Assembly: GCF_024346715.1 (NCBI RefSeq)
Contig: NZ_AP024853.1
Location: forward strand, 1,488,001-1,552,000
DNA length: 64,000 bases
Origin: Photobacterium swingsii
GTDB taxonomy: Bacteria; Pseudomonadota; Gammaproteobacteria; Enterobacterales; Vibrionaceae
Reading direction: 5' to 3'
The notes under the pieces are model-generated. The model ran no database searches, was not told the DNA's origin, and saw nothing but the letters and a program-made list of their open reading frames with translations. Shown in pieces: positions 53,626-62,313 of this stretch. Made by a program: the position numbers and the translations under genes. Within the stretch, counting starts at the first letter, position 1; each line of letters opens with the position of its first letter.

Positions 53626-54245
53626 TGTTGGGGGGAATAATGCGTTCGTGTCGTTTATATCTGGTAACTGATGACCTGCAAGATCTTGAAACCATGAAAC
53701 GTGTGGTTAAAGAAGCCGTTATTGGCGGTGTGACTATGGTACAGGTTCGAGAAAAGCATGGTGATGTGCGTACCTTTATTGAAAGAGCCTTAGCCGTTAA
53801 AACGATTTTGCAGGGCACTGGGGTTCCACTCATTATTAATGATCGTGTCGATGTGGCCTTGGCTGTCGATGCAGACGGTGTACATCTGGGCCAATCTGAT
53901 ATGCCAGCTAACATCGCACGTCAATTGATTGGTAAAGATAAGATACTGGGACTGTCGGTAGAAAATGAACAGCAACTGATTGAAGCCAAACATTTACCTA
54001 TTGACTACATAGGATTGAGCGCAATCTTTGCGACCCCGACGAAAACCAATATCCAAAAGGAGTGGGGCATTGATGGACTGGCGAATGCCGTCGCCCAAAG
54101 TCCCTTACCTATAGTGGCAATCGGCGGGATTAATGCATCAAATCTTGATGCGGTGATAGCAACTGGAGTCGACAGTGTGGCACTGGTTTCAGCGATCTGT
54201 CATGCCGAATGCCCAAGAACCGCGGTACGTGATCTGATTGGGTAA
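53625..54245 (+). CDS. thiE: thiamine-phosphate synthase
   Basis: 206 aa TIM-barrel enzyme that joins HMP-PP and thiazole phosphate to thiamine phosphate. Visible motifs: 'VQVREKHGD' (diphosphate-binding Arg), 'INDRVDVALAVDADGVHLGQSDMP' region (Mg2+ Asp residues), 'YIGLSAIFATPTKTN', and 'VAIGGINASN'. The first codon at 53625 is a non-ATG (GTG-like) start; an ATG at 53640 is an alternative and would give 201 aa. No thiD gene lies between thiM and thiE as it does in many relatives. Confidence 0.95.
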   Translation: MLGGIMRSCRLYLVTDDLQDLETMKRVVKEAVIGGVTMVQVREKHGDVRTFIERALAVKTILQGTGVPLIINDRVDVALAVDADGVHLGQSDMPANIARQLIGKDKILGLSVENEQQLIEAKHLPIDYIGLSAIFATPTKTNIQKEWGIDGLANAVAQSPLPIVAIGGINASNLDAVIATGVDSVALVSAICHAECPRTAVRDLIG

Positions 54246-54250
54246 GTCAG

Positions 54251-54283
54251 TACCCACAGACTTTTTTGAAAGGTCTGTGGGTA
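54251..54283 (+). terminator. hairpin after thiE
   Basis: Perfect 11-bp stem TACCCACAGAC (54251-54261) and GTCTGTGGGTA (54273-54283); the loop contains six T residues and there is only a short T tract after the stem. Confidence 0.6.
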
Positions 54284-54477
54284 TCAAATTTATGCGGTTA
54301 TATTTTCGAAACCTAGGCCAGCCGTGTTTAAAGTGTTACCCGTTAAATTCAGTAATACTGCGTAATTTTAACCGAGAGTATCAAACTTAGATTGGCACTT
54401 TTAGAGGGGATTGGAGACCTTTTACAAGTGATGAAAATAACCAGTCTCTAACTTCGGTGTTATTAGACTAATTATAA

Positions 54478-54924
54478 TTAAGCGTATTTATATTCTAGCA
54501 ACCATTCATTACCATCTTCACCATAAATAACGAAACCGAGCTTCTCATATAGGCGACGAGCTGCAACGTTGATCTTCCAAACAGACAGAGCGAGCCCTTT
54601 GCCCTCTGACTGCGCTTGGTCGATAAGGTTGTGAATGAGCGTTTTACCTATGCCTCTACCATTGAAGTCAGGGTGAACTTGGACTAAATCTAAGTAGAAA
54701 CGGTTTTTGTCTTCCTCGAAAACGACGCGCCAGAACCCTGCGTCTTGACCATCAACTTGGATGATTTGCGCTGCTTCTTCAAATTTCCACATGATATTCC
54801 GTTCGTAAGCTTCACGTGTTACGTTCCCTCCAATTTCAAGAAGATAATCACGCATAGTGGCGTCACGTAGCTCGACGAGATAATCTAGGTCGCTCGATTG
54901 AGCTTTACGTAAGGCTAATTTCAT
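54478..54924 (-). CDS. GNAT-family N-acetyltransferase
   Basis: 148 aa, a single Gcn5-related domain. The acetyl-CoA-binding motif A is clear: 'LVQVHPDFNGRGIGKTLIHNLI' in parts, with the Q/RxxGxG loop as 'NGRGIGKTL' (~95-103), followed by 'ALSVWKINVAARRLYEKLGFV' typical of motif B. Acceptor unknown. Monocistronic between thiE and guaC. Confidence 0.9.
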   Translation of the reverse strand: MKLALRKAQSSDLDYLVELRDATMRDYLLEIGGNVTREAYERNIMWKFEEAAQIIQVDGQDAGFWRVVFEEDKNRFYLDLVQVHPDFNGRGIGKTLIHNLIDQAQSEGKGLALSVWKINVAARRLYEKLGFVIYGEDGNEWLLEYKYA

Positions 54925-55187
54925 CGTCTATCCTTGTTTTTTCTCTGTGTATTACTATTGATATCAGCATCCATTGCTACTTGTATTGCTTCTGTGGGTG
55001 ATTGGTCAAGGAATATTTTCTGCAGTTACCTTTCTTATTGGACGCTTATCGGTATATGAGCAACTACAATAAATAAGCAAGGGTTATTTAAAACGAGCAA
55101 GTCATTTATTCTGCTGTAACAAAACGAAGCTTTGGTAATAATAATAGTGAAGAACAGGTGAAACGATTCTGAACTATAAGATACAAA

Positions 55188-55211
55188 AAAGGCCGCTAAA
55201 AAGCGGCCTGA
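55188..55211 (-). terminator. intrinsic terminator of guaC
   Basis: GGCCGCT (55191-55197) and AGCGGCC (55202-55208) with a six-A tract at 55185-55190 that becomes a U tract on the minus strand; 35 bp past the guaC stop. Confidence 0.88.
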
Positions 55212-55244
55212 TAGTCTTTATTTTGTTACATGCTGTATGAGTGC

Positions 55245-56288
55245 TTACTCTTTACCAAACACGTTGTTTTCTTGTTCTTGAACGCGGATGAAGGTCGTGC
55301 GCTTAGTGAGTTCTTTAAGCTGCGCTGCACCTACGTAAGTACAAGTAGAACGTACGCCACCCATGATGTCTTGGATAGTGTTTTCAACAGGGCCACGGTA
55401 AGGCAATAGTACGGTTTTACCTTCAGCTGCGCGGTATTTCGCAACGCCGCCTGAGTGCTTGTCCATCGCGCTTTGTGAAGACATGCCGTAGAATTTCATG
55501 AAGGTTTTACCATCTTGCTCGATGATTTCACCGTTACTTTCTTCGTGACCTGCTAGCATACCGCCTAGCATTACGAAGTCTGCACCACCGCCGAATGCTT
55601 TAGATACATCCCCCGCACATGAACAGCCGCCGTCACCAATAATACGACCACCAAGACCGTGTGCAGCATCTGCACATTCAATAATTGCAGAAAGCTGAGG
55701 GTAACCCACACCGGTTTTAACGCGTGTTGTACATACAGAGCCAGGGCCGATACCTACTTTAACAATGTCGGCACCCGCTAGGATAAGTTCTTCAACCATG
55801 TCGCCGGTAACCACGTTACCTGCACTGATTACTTTGTCTGGGAATTCAGCACGTACGCGTTGTACGTACTCAACTAAATGCTCAGAGTAACCGTTCGCGA
55901 TATCAATACAGATGAAGATAAGGTCGTCGGAAAGGGCCATGATGTCTTTAGTTTTTTGGAAGTCGTTATCCGACGTACCCGTAGACACCATTGCGTTGTT
56001 AAGCACGGATGCATCGTTGCTTTTCACAAAGCCAGCCCAGTCTTCAACTGTGTAGTGCTTGTGAATAGCGGTCATTACATTGTGCTTAGCAAGTGATGCC
56101 GCCATTTCGAAGCTACCCACTGAATCCATGTTAGCAGCAATAATAGGCACGCCTGACCATTGACGACCGCTGTGCTTGAATGTAAAATCGCGGGTTAATT
56201 CAACTTGAGAACGGCTTTTTAGGGTTGAACGTTTTGGACGAAACAGTACATCTTTAAAACCTAACTTCAAGTCTTGTTCGATACGCAT
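55245..56288 (-). CDS. guaC: GMP reductase
   Basis: 347 aa from ATG 56288 (ribosome site AGGAAA), exactly the length of E. coli GuaC; a longer frame to 56348 is rejected. It converts GMP to IMP with NADPH, releasing ammonia. TIM-barrel IMPDH/GMPR family: 'GFKDVLFRPKRS', 'AANMDSVG', catalytic Cys in 'GPGSVCTTRVKTGVGYPQ' (C186), 'GDGGCSCAGDVSKAFG', and 'GGVRSTCTYVGA'. Monocistronic. The region near guaC is a known attachment site for some Tn7-like elements; here it is unoccupied within the window. Its 5' leader holds two unusual hairpins. Confidence 0.97.
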   Translation of the reverse strand: MRIEQDLKLGFKDVLFRPKRSTLKSRSQVELTRDFTFKHSGRQWSGVPIIAANMDSVGSFEMAASLAKHNVMTAIHKHYTVEDWAGFVKSNDASVLNNAMVSTGTSDNDFQKTKDIMALSDDLIFICIDIANGYSEHLVEYVQRVRAEFPDKVISAGNVVTGDMVEELILAGADIVKVGIGPGSVCTTRVKTGVGYPQLSAIIECADAAHGLGGRIIGDGGCSCAGDVSKAFGGGADFVMLGGMLAGHEESNGEIIEQDGKTFMKFYGMSSQSAMDKHSGGVAKYRAAEGKTVLLPYRGPVENTIQDIMGGVRSTCTYVGAAQLKELTKRTTFIRVQEQENNVFGKE

Positions 56289-56331
56289 GGTAATTTCCTT
56301 CAATGTAAATCGAATTTTGCTCTCAATCTTT

Positions 56332-56406
56332 CTGTCGTTGGCAGACAACAGATAGATATCTGACGAGCAGGCACAAAAAAACCGGAGCGTTGGCAGACGC
56401 TCCGGT
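56332..56406 (-). promoter_or_regulatory. guaC leader with two hairpins sharing one loop
   Basis: Read on minus: hairpin 1 (56406-56381) has a 10-bp stem ACCGGAGCGT/ACGCTCCGGT, loop CTGCCA and a following U tract, so it looks like a terminator. Hairpin 2 (56351-56332) has a 7-bp stem with one G-U pair and the same CTGCCA loop closed by the same GT/AC pairs. A TATAAT box (56414-56419 on minus) with TTGTTA 16 bp upstream would start transcription right at hairpin 1. Confidence 0.55.
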
Positions 56407-56715
56407 TTTCAGCATTATAGGGCGATAAAAATTATTAACAAGCCTGATAATTTCGTTTTTTTTGTGATACCTTTACAAAGATTAAATCTAGAGAAATCCT
56501 CTTTTCTTCGTTCAATTCTTGTCAAAACAATCGAAATTCTTGCTGATTATCTTCCATTATTTCCAAATTCTTGCATAATCCTTGCTATAAAAGATCTATG
56601 AGTTATAGCTATATAAACGTCAAATAAATGCTTAACAATCATTGGTCATAATGATGATTCACCCGTGTCTTGCTCATGTTTTGGTGATTGCGTGTAGTGG
56701 AATGTAGGATAAACC

Positions 56716-57051
56716 TTGCTAAGTAAAAGAAAAATAAAGAAAATTTTTCCGTTAGACTTTTACGGGGAAGAAAGTGGTTGGCGCTTTATTATTCGAGCTT
56801 TAACACCTAACGAAGTGTTAGAGGCGATGTATTGGCGTGCGTATATCTCTTGTCATCGGAAAGATGTTGATCTGCTGCATCTTGCGACAGATAAATTTAA
56901 TTACCGCTATAACTATTCTACGGGCGAGACTTCAGATCTGCACTTTGGTGGTGGCAACGCGCCGATCCGTGTCAATATGATGGGCCCAATTGTACCTATA
57001 TCCGCGATTTTAGAAAAAGTTGAACAAGGTGCGCTCATCAAAGCGGGTTAG
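56716..57051 (+). CDS. hypothetical protein (111 aa), TTG start
   Basis: Not recognised. The only plausible start is a TTG (56716-56718) with AGGAT seven nt upstream; the first internal ATG is 37 codons later. Basic N-terminus (LSKRKIKKIF), then a soluble alpha/beta domain with 'EVLEAMYWRAYISCHRKDV' and a Gly-rich 'HFGGGNAPIRVNMMGP'. Terminator at 57085-57106. Confidence 0.6.
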   Translation: MLSKRKIKKIFPLDFYGEESGWRFIIRALTPNEVLEAMYWRAYISCHRKDVDLLHLATDKFNYRYNYSTGETSDLHFGGGNAPIRVNMMGPIVPISAILEKVEQGALIKAG

Positions 57052-57084
57052 CGACTTAGCTTGTTGAAGCAAATACTTCCATCT

Positions 57085-57108
57085 AGGCACAGTGATTGTG
57101 CCTTTTTT
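57085..57108 (+). terminator. intrinsic terminator
   Basis: Stem AGGCACA (57085-57091) and TGTGCCT (57097-57103), 5-nt loop, six-T run. Confidence 0.85.
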
Positions 57109-57247
57109 GTGCTTACGATATAGAGGTGCACTTGTCGCTAAACGCGTTGAGTATAAAGTGATTAGCGGCTTAGTTTTATTATCTAATTGAGTTATTTACA
57201 TAAAATAGGCTAAGGTAAAGAAAAAGCCCTTATAAAAAGGATTGCCT

Positions 57248-57727
57248 ATGTCGATAAAAATATGGGGTACAGCCTTGCTATTAGCGGGAACGATTTCTTC
57301 CGCTTCAGCCGCCGCTTTACCAACGTTAGACGGTAAATGGCAATGCCAATCGCCTGAAGCGAATACTGAAAATGAAAAAAGCTGGGTTATTTACGATTTT
57401 TCTGAGCAGGGCATGGTGAAATCACAAGAGTGGATTCAGTACAAAAAACAGCGTAAAACGCAGTTGGAATATAACTTATTCGTTGACTACCGATTTACGC
57501 AAAAGGGTGATGATTACGTGCTTAAACCTGTGAAGTTAAGCCGAGAAATTATCGCTGACCCGCTCAATATCGATCCTTTCAATGCCGAGCAACGTCGCGA
57601 TTTAACGGGCTATCGTATTTTCTTTAAGCCGACGATTGTCAGCCGTAATAAAGCGAATTTTGAAATGTGGTACCACATTACGCCCGACCATCACTTCACA
57701 ATGCAGTGTGAGCAACAGGCAAGTTAA
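57248..57727 (+). CDS. exported hypothetical protein (159 aa)
   Basis: ATG 57248 with AAAAGGA upstream (a TTG at 57242 is less likely). Sec signal peptide ~1-21 with cleavage after 'SSASA'. The mature protein opens 'LPTLDGKWQCQSPE' and closes 'FTMQCEQQAS', with one Cys near each end, probably disulfide-linked, and beta-rich sequence between, reminiscent of small lipocalin-like periplasmic proteins. No firm family. Monocistronic. Confidence 0.7.
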   Translation: MSIKIWGTALLLAGTISSASAAALPTLDGKWQCQSPEANTENEKSWVIYDFSEQGMVKSQEWIQYKKQRKTQLEYNLFVDYRFTQKGDDYVLKPVKLSREIIADPLNIDPFNAEQRRDLTGYRIFFKPTIVSRNKANFEMWYHITPDHHFTMQCEQQAS

Positions 57728-57840
57728 CGCAGTTTGCCTATTCGCTTTCTTATAACTAAATCCGGTAGCTAAACCTGGTGGCAATGAGTGCATGGATTGA
57801 TGATGCATGGATTGGTAAAGGTGTCGCTACCGTTTTTTAT

Positions 57841-58887
57841 CTATAAATTCAGCGATATGGTTTCTCGACTGCGCTCTAGCAGTCGTTGTTGATATTGCTT
57901 AGGGGTTAAACCGCGCTGGCGTTGAAAAGCCTTGGTAAAGCTTTGCGGATGGGTGTATCCCAGCAGTTGGCTTATGTCTTCAATCGGTTTGCCTGCTTGC
58001 ATGTATTGAATCGCAAGGTTACAAATTACGTATTGGGTGATATTGCTAAAGGTCCAGCCAAATTGGTGGAGGCGGCGTTGTAATTGTTGTTTGGAAAAAC
58101 CGAGCTTTTCTGCCACGAATTCGATGTTAGGTACACCGTAGCGGCGTGAGTAATTCACTAACTCGAACATGACTTTAGCGCTGTCGTTGGGTTGCGGTAT
58201 GTTGAGCATATCATCCAGTTGTAGGTTGGAAACCACCATCGGCCGACTGATAGAAAAAGCCCGTTCGCTACCATGGCGAAGAATAGAAAGATCAATCCAC
58301 ACCTTAGTCATTGGCGCATTCCATTCCACCGCACAGCCAAACCACTTTTCTGCTTGTTGCCGATCGGCTTGATTATTCCCCATAAGTGCACTGCTGATCT
58401 GAACTTTAAGGGGAGCATAGTCATTCCCCATATAGTGACGTAGCGCTTTGATCATCATAGTTGCTACGCGCAAACTGTCTAAGCATCGTGATTGTTGACG
58501 CGCATAGGGGGAATCATAGCTCCATTTCATGATTTTGCCCGATTGCTCACCGTGATAGGTTGCTCCTGAATGAAGACACGATACGCCATAGTTGATCCGC
58601 CTGACGGCGAGTGCTAAATCAGGGCTGGATAAATACCATTCTCCCAAACTTCCCATCTGGCTAAAACAAAGATCTGATGAGATCTTTAGCATATAAGCGG
58701 GATCGCCACTGAGTACTGCAATCTTTTCTAACCATGCCATGAAATCATTGAATGGGACCAGGGCCATAGGTTCGTTCATCAGGCTGTCTGGAATACCGAT
58801 TTGCTGCGTCGTAATACCGTAACGTTTTTTTACTGCATTTAAGACAATCTGTAAGTAAGTGATACGAATAAAGCTCAAATCAAACAT
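57841..58887 (-). CDS. AraC-family transcriptional regulator (arabinose-binding-like N-domain type)
   Basis: 348 aa. N-terminal ~200 residues match the OruR/ArgR-like 'arabinose-binding domain of AraC' type (PF12625-like; 'GSLGEWYLSSPDLALAVRRI'). C-terminal AraC DNA-binding domain with two helix-turn-helix motifs: 'FVAEKLGFSKQQLQRRLHQFGW' and 'EDISQLLGYTHPQSFTKAFQRQRG LTPKQY' in parts. Divergent from the yiaW-yiaV-like pair with 150 bp between starts, so it may control them. Effector unknown. Confidence 0.88.
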   Translation of the reverse strand: MFDLSFIRITYLQIVLNAVKKRYGITTQQIGIPDSLMNEPMALVPFNDFMAWLEKIAVLSGDPAYMLKISSDLCFSQMGSLGEWYLSSPDLALAVRRINYGVSCLHSGATYHGEQSGKIMKWSYDSPYARQQSRCLDSLRVATMMIKALRHYMGNDYAPLKVQISSALMGNNQADRQQAEKWFGCAVEWNAPMTKVWIDLSILRHGSERAFSISRPMVVSNLQLDDMLNIPQPNDSAKVMFELVNYSRRYGVPNIEFVAEKLGFSKQQLQRRLHQFGWTFSNITQYVICNLAIQYMQAGKPIEDISQLLGYTHPQSFTKAFQRQRGLTPKQYQQRLLERSRETISLNL

Positions 58888-59037
58888 GTTATTTTGCTCT
58901 CTTATCGGTATTTGATGGGTCGATTGTATCGTAATTGAGCTCTATTTAATTCGATCTACCCTAAATTAAGGCAAGGCTCACATTTTAGATGACACTCCCT
59001 GCAACAAAAAAATAAACCGATAAATCGGAGAATGTTA

Positions 59038-59430
59038 ATGAGCCTTTTTAGTATGCCTTTTGTCGATAGTGGGGTGGATACCGCACTACATGTTATAGCT
59101 AGCGTGGTCATGGTTGGCACGATTGCTGCCGCGGCCTTTGGGTTTTGGCGACTTCATGAATTACCTATTCAGAAAGCGCACAGTAAAGAACATCATCAAC
59201 TTGGATTAATTACCGCCCTCACTTGGATCGGCTTTGTTTGGCATTGGGTATGGGTTATTGCCGTTGTAATTGCTTTTGTTGATGGCGAACAAGCACTTCG
59301 TCGTATTCGGGATATTTGGAAAGGCGATGCAATACCGCCACAAGCCGAAGCAGAGCCAGTAACACAGCCTATGACACAAGCGGCCCCAAATACTGAGACG
59401 CACAATCAGCCCGTCGCGCAGGAGGTCTAA
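59038..59430 (+). CDS. DUF3302 inner-membrane protein (YiaW-like)
   Basis: 130 aa; the ATG at 59038 has GGAG at proper spacing (the one at 59032 is too close). Two transmembrane helices (~13-36 and ~58-80) with 'HDLGLITALTWIGFVWHWVWV'-like aromatic second helix (seen: 'ALTWIGFVWHWVWVIAVV'), followed by a Pro/Gln/Ala-rich cytoplasmic tail. DUF3302 proteins are paired with HlyD-type adaptors, as yiaW-yiaV in E. coli. One base separates the two genes here. Function of the pair is unknown. Confidence 0.85.
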   Translation: MSLFSMPFVDSGVDTALHVIASVVMVGTIAAAAFGFWRLHELPIQKAHSKEHHQLGLITALTWIGFVWHWVWVIAVVIAFVDGEQALRRIRDIWKGDAIPPQAEAEPVTQPMTQAAPNTETHNQPVAQEV

Positions 59431-59431
59431 C

Positions 59432-60655
59432 ATGCTTGAAGGTTTAGCCGTATGGGCTTTGTTTATCTACTTGCTTCGCATGGTGGGTATGCCGTGGAAT
59501 AAGTTTACTAAGAGTTTTGCGTATTTAGGCGGCTCAGGCTGGTTACTGTTCGTTTGGGTTGGCTTGATTACGTTTGCGCCAATGGACTTATCGGGCGGGT
59601 CGTTAGTGCAATCTCCCCATGTGCAGTTGCGTCCATCCACCACACAAATTAAAGGTAAGGTAACGGCGATTCATGTTCGTCCAAACCAACAAGTGGAAAA
59701 AGGGCAACTGATTTATGAAATTGATGACGAACCTTTTACGATTGCACTGAATGTGGCGCAAGCCAAATTAGATTCGGCACACGTCGCGTTAGATATGGCA
59801 AAAGAAGACATTGCTATTAATCAGGCGAACTTCGAAGCCGCCAAAAAAGACATAGAAATATCACAAAATAAGCTAGTTGCAGCGCAACAAGATCTGAAAT
59901 GGAAGCAGACAACGCTTGATCGTTATCGTGAGCAAAACCGAGTTGTAAAACACACGATCACTGAAAGCATGATGGATGAACAAAATACTGCGGTGCAAGT
60001 CGCACAAGCACAACAAATTACTGTTGAAAGTCAGTTGGAGAAAGCCAAATTAGCGGTTAATAAAGCACGTTTAGCCATTGAAAAATCAAAGCTAACAGTG
60101 AATAGCCGTGAAGTGGATGTGACGTCTCAGCAAGAGAACGTGGCTCAAGCGCGATGGAATCTTGAACAGACTAAAGTGTATGCGCCAGCCGACGGTTACT
60201 TAACCAACTTTATCATGCGTGAAGGGCAGTATGTTGGCTTAATGCCACGCATTCAGATGTACACCAATGAGAAGTACGTACTGATGCGGGTGAACCATCA
60301 GGCTATTCGTAACGTAAAAGTTGGACAGCGCGCAGAGTTTGCATCCGCTGTTTACCCTGGAAAAATCTTTAACGCCGAAGTTGAAGGGATTATTGAGGCA
60401 ACAGGTGAATCACAGGGTAGTCTCTTAGCTCGTGATGATAATGTTCGTCAGGTTACTGGGCTAAACGTTGCGAATAAGCACCACTTTGTACGTCTGAAGT
60501 TGGATGAACCACAAGGGTATGACATGCCAGTAGGCTCTGTTGGTCTGGCTTGGATAAGCGCAGAGAAACCGATTTCTTTCATGGGCTTCTTGGACGTGAT
60601 TCGAGGCATCATCATTCGAATGAAAGCGCAGATCTACTTTGTATGGGCAATGTGA
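59432..60655 (+). CDS. HlyD-family membrane fusion protein (YiaV-like)
   Basis: 407 aa. Start has a strong AGGAGG. N-terminal transmembrane helices (~4-20 and ~33-50), then the first lipoyl half ('IKGKVTAIHVRPNQQVEKGQLIYEIDDEPF', ~75-105), a long alpha-hairpin (~110-240), second lipoyl half ('VYAPADGYLTNFIMREGQYVG'), and a beta-barrel. The C-terminus 'RGIIIRMKAQIYFVWAM' is as in YiaV. It should span the periplasm as part of an unknown efflux assembly with the DUF3302 protein. A paralogue is at 3-812. Terminator at 60832-60870. Confidence 0.9.
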   Translation: MLEGLAVWALFIYLLRMVGMPWNKFTKSFAYLGGSGWLLFVWVGLITFAPMDLSGGSLVQSPHVQLRPSTTQIKGKVTAIHVRPNQQVEKGQLIYEIDDEPFTIALNVAQAKLDSAHVALDMAKEDIAINQANFEAAKKDIEISQNKLVAAQQDLKWKQTTLDRYREQNRVVKHTITESMMDEQNTAVQVAQAQQITVESQLEKAKLAVNKARLAIEKSKLTVNSREVDVTSQQENVAQARWNLEQTKVYAPADGYLTNFIMREGQYVGLMPRIQMYTNEKYVLMRVNHQAIRNVKVGQRAEFASAVYPGKIFNAEVEGIIEATGESQGSLLARDDNVRQVTGLNVANKHHFVRLKLDEPQGYDMPVGSVGLAWISAEKPISFMGFLDVIRGIIIRMKAQIYFVWAM

Positions 60656-60831
60656 TGACAAGCTAATGCGTATTGGCTGCCTGATAAACAAAATAAGATG
60701 ATAACCAGGCTGCCATACCCATCTAACGAGGTCACTTTCGTTCTTGTTGGCTAAGAACGCTGAAAAAAGAGTAAACCAATGGCGATGCTTGGTCGCCACT
60801 TTTTCTACAGAAACCACTTTGCTGTAGTTCG

Positions 60832-60871
60832 GCTGTAACCCTTTTAAGGCTGGGGTTGCAGCTTTTTTTTT
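60832..60871 (+). terminator. intrinsic terminator of the yiaW-yiaV-like operon
   Basis: Stem GCTGTAACCC (60832-60841) and GGGTTGCAGC (60853-60862) with one internal mismatch, followed by a nine-T run. It is 177 bp past the stop. Confidence 0.75.
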
Positions 60872-60873
60872 GC

Positions 60874-62067
60874 CTAATGATGACGAACCTTGGCCTGACG
60901 AACTGTAAGTTTAGCTAATGGCCATGAGCGTAATTGGCGAAGGGCGGGCTTTTCCAGTAAATGGTAACTGGCAGTTGAGATAGCAAGTAATACGGCAGTA
61001 TAAAGGGCTAGAGCCAACGTGAATGCACCGATACTGTGTTGTTGATACCACCACGAAGTGAAATCAGGAGCGATCTGATGTATCACCTCAACACCAATCA
61101 AAAGCAATACAGAGTGCCAAAGGTAGACAGAATACGAAATGTCACCAAGATACTGGGTTAACTTATTATCGAATAAACGCATAAAGAGTGATGTATTTTG
61201 CGTGTGGTTTGCCCCACAGAAAACCAATAGTGCGAAGAGTAGGTAAACACTCAAAATTTGCCCTGTTTCGAGCTGATGGTGCAAGAGTACTACCAAGCTA
61301 ATAGCCAGTGTGAAAAGTACTATATCGTTACTGATTAAGTGTTTCATATTTTGGGGAATACGAATAAGGCATAGCCATGCCCCAAGTGAAAACCCACATA
61401 ACCCACGTAAAAAGGCGGGGATCCCTGAGGTTAAATCTATAGTGCCTGTGGTTGAAATAAGCCCATAAAGCAGCAAGAAGACGAGAAAAGGCAACCAACT
61501 ACTGCGCTTAGCGTTAAAAGATAGCAACGCCAAAATAATGGGAAACAGCATATAACAGAGCCATTCAACACTGAGTGACCAGCCAGGGAAGTTCCAGCTA
61601 AGGGATTGGTTTGTTAGAGACTGCAGTAGGAACAGGTTAGCAAATAAGGTATCACTGGTGTTGAAGGGGCCTTGAAAAGCCGGAATACCAGCCAGCCCCC
61701 AGCTATTGAGCAACTCACCACCGTAAAACCCAATACCGTAGATGTGTTTAGTGGTTTCCCAGCCAAGCAAGAGTAAGAGAGTCGTGAGGAATAGTGGATA
61801 GATGCGGCTGAATCTTAGCCACATAAAATGCCGCCATTTCGCCATGGTGCAGCCTTGTTGAAAGCTGTCACGGTACACATGCATCATGACAAATCCGCTG
61901 AGAATGAAGAATATATCAACCCAGAGATAACCGTTTTCAAGAAGCTGACTGGTGCTAGCGATTTCTTCTTTCCATTGAGGAAAAAGCACTAAGCGAGCAT
62001 GGAATAAGGCAACAAAAAACGCAGCGAAACCGCGTATTGCAGTAAGCAAAGGTAACTGACCTTGCAT
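60874..62067 (-). CDS. acyltransferase-3 family membrane O-acyltransferase (OafA/YrhL-like)
   Basis: 397 aa from ATG 62067, nine nt after an AAGGAT site (62076 is the alternative). About ten transmembrane helices. The family core is visible: 'LTAIRGFAAFFVALFHARL' with the catalytic His, 'VDIFFILSGFVMMHVY', and 'RFSRIYPLFLTTLLL'. These enzymes transfer acetyl or other acyl groups to envelope polysaccharides, lipids or peptidoglycan. No SGNH domain is fused. Acceptor unknown; monocistronic. Confidence 0.9.
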   Translation of the reverse strand: MQGQLPLLTAIRGFAAFFVALFHARLVLFPQWKEEIASTSQLLENGYLWVDIFFILSGFVMMHVYRDSFQQGCTMAKWRHFMWLRFSRIYPLFLTTLLLLLGWETTKHIYGIGFYGGELLNSWGLAGIPAFQGPFNTSDTLFANLFLLQSLTNQSLSWNFPGWSLSVEWLCYMLFPIILALLSFNAKRSSWLPFLVFLLLYGLISTTGTIDLTSGIPAFLRGLCGFSLGAWLCLIRIPQNMKHLISNDIVLFTLAISLVVLLHHQLETGQILSVYLLFALLVFCGANHTQNTSLFMRLFDNKLTQYLGDISYSVYLWHSVLLLIGVEVIHQIAPDFTSWWYQQHSIGAFTLALALYTAVLLAISTASYHLLEKPALRQLRSWPLAKLTVRQAKVRHH

Positions 62068-62313
62068 GTGGATCATCCTTGAGCGAGTACAGTAAGTGAA
62101 TGTCTAAATCATTAACCAAACCTTAGCACTGTGACTTGGTGATGAGTGTGATGAATTAAGCGCTTATTTGGGGTGAGTCAGTTGGCTTTCTGTATTTGCG
62201 AAAGAGATTAAAATTTAGATTAAATATGGCTAAACCAAAGATTAAGAATACTTAATGAAAGTGCGTACTAGCGCGATGATGGCTTACGTACAGGAGAGAA
62301 TCCCTTCTCTTGC

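Noticed and set aside
56332..56406. Known purine riboswitch in the guaC leader
   Set aside because: The two same-loop hairpins lack the three-way junction and conserved core of purine aptamers.
55245..56715. Tn7-like insertion at the guaC attachment site
   Set aside because: guaC is present with ordinary flanking genes and no tns genes or ends next to it; the only tns operon is 24 kb away.
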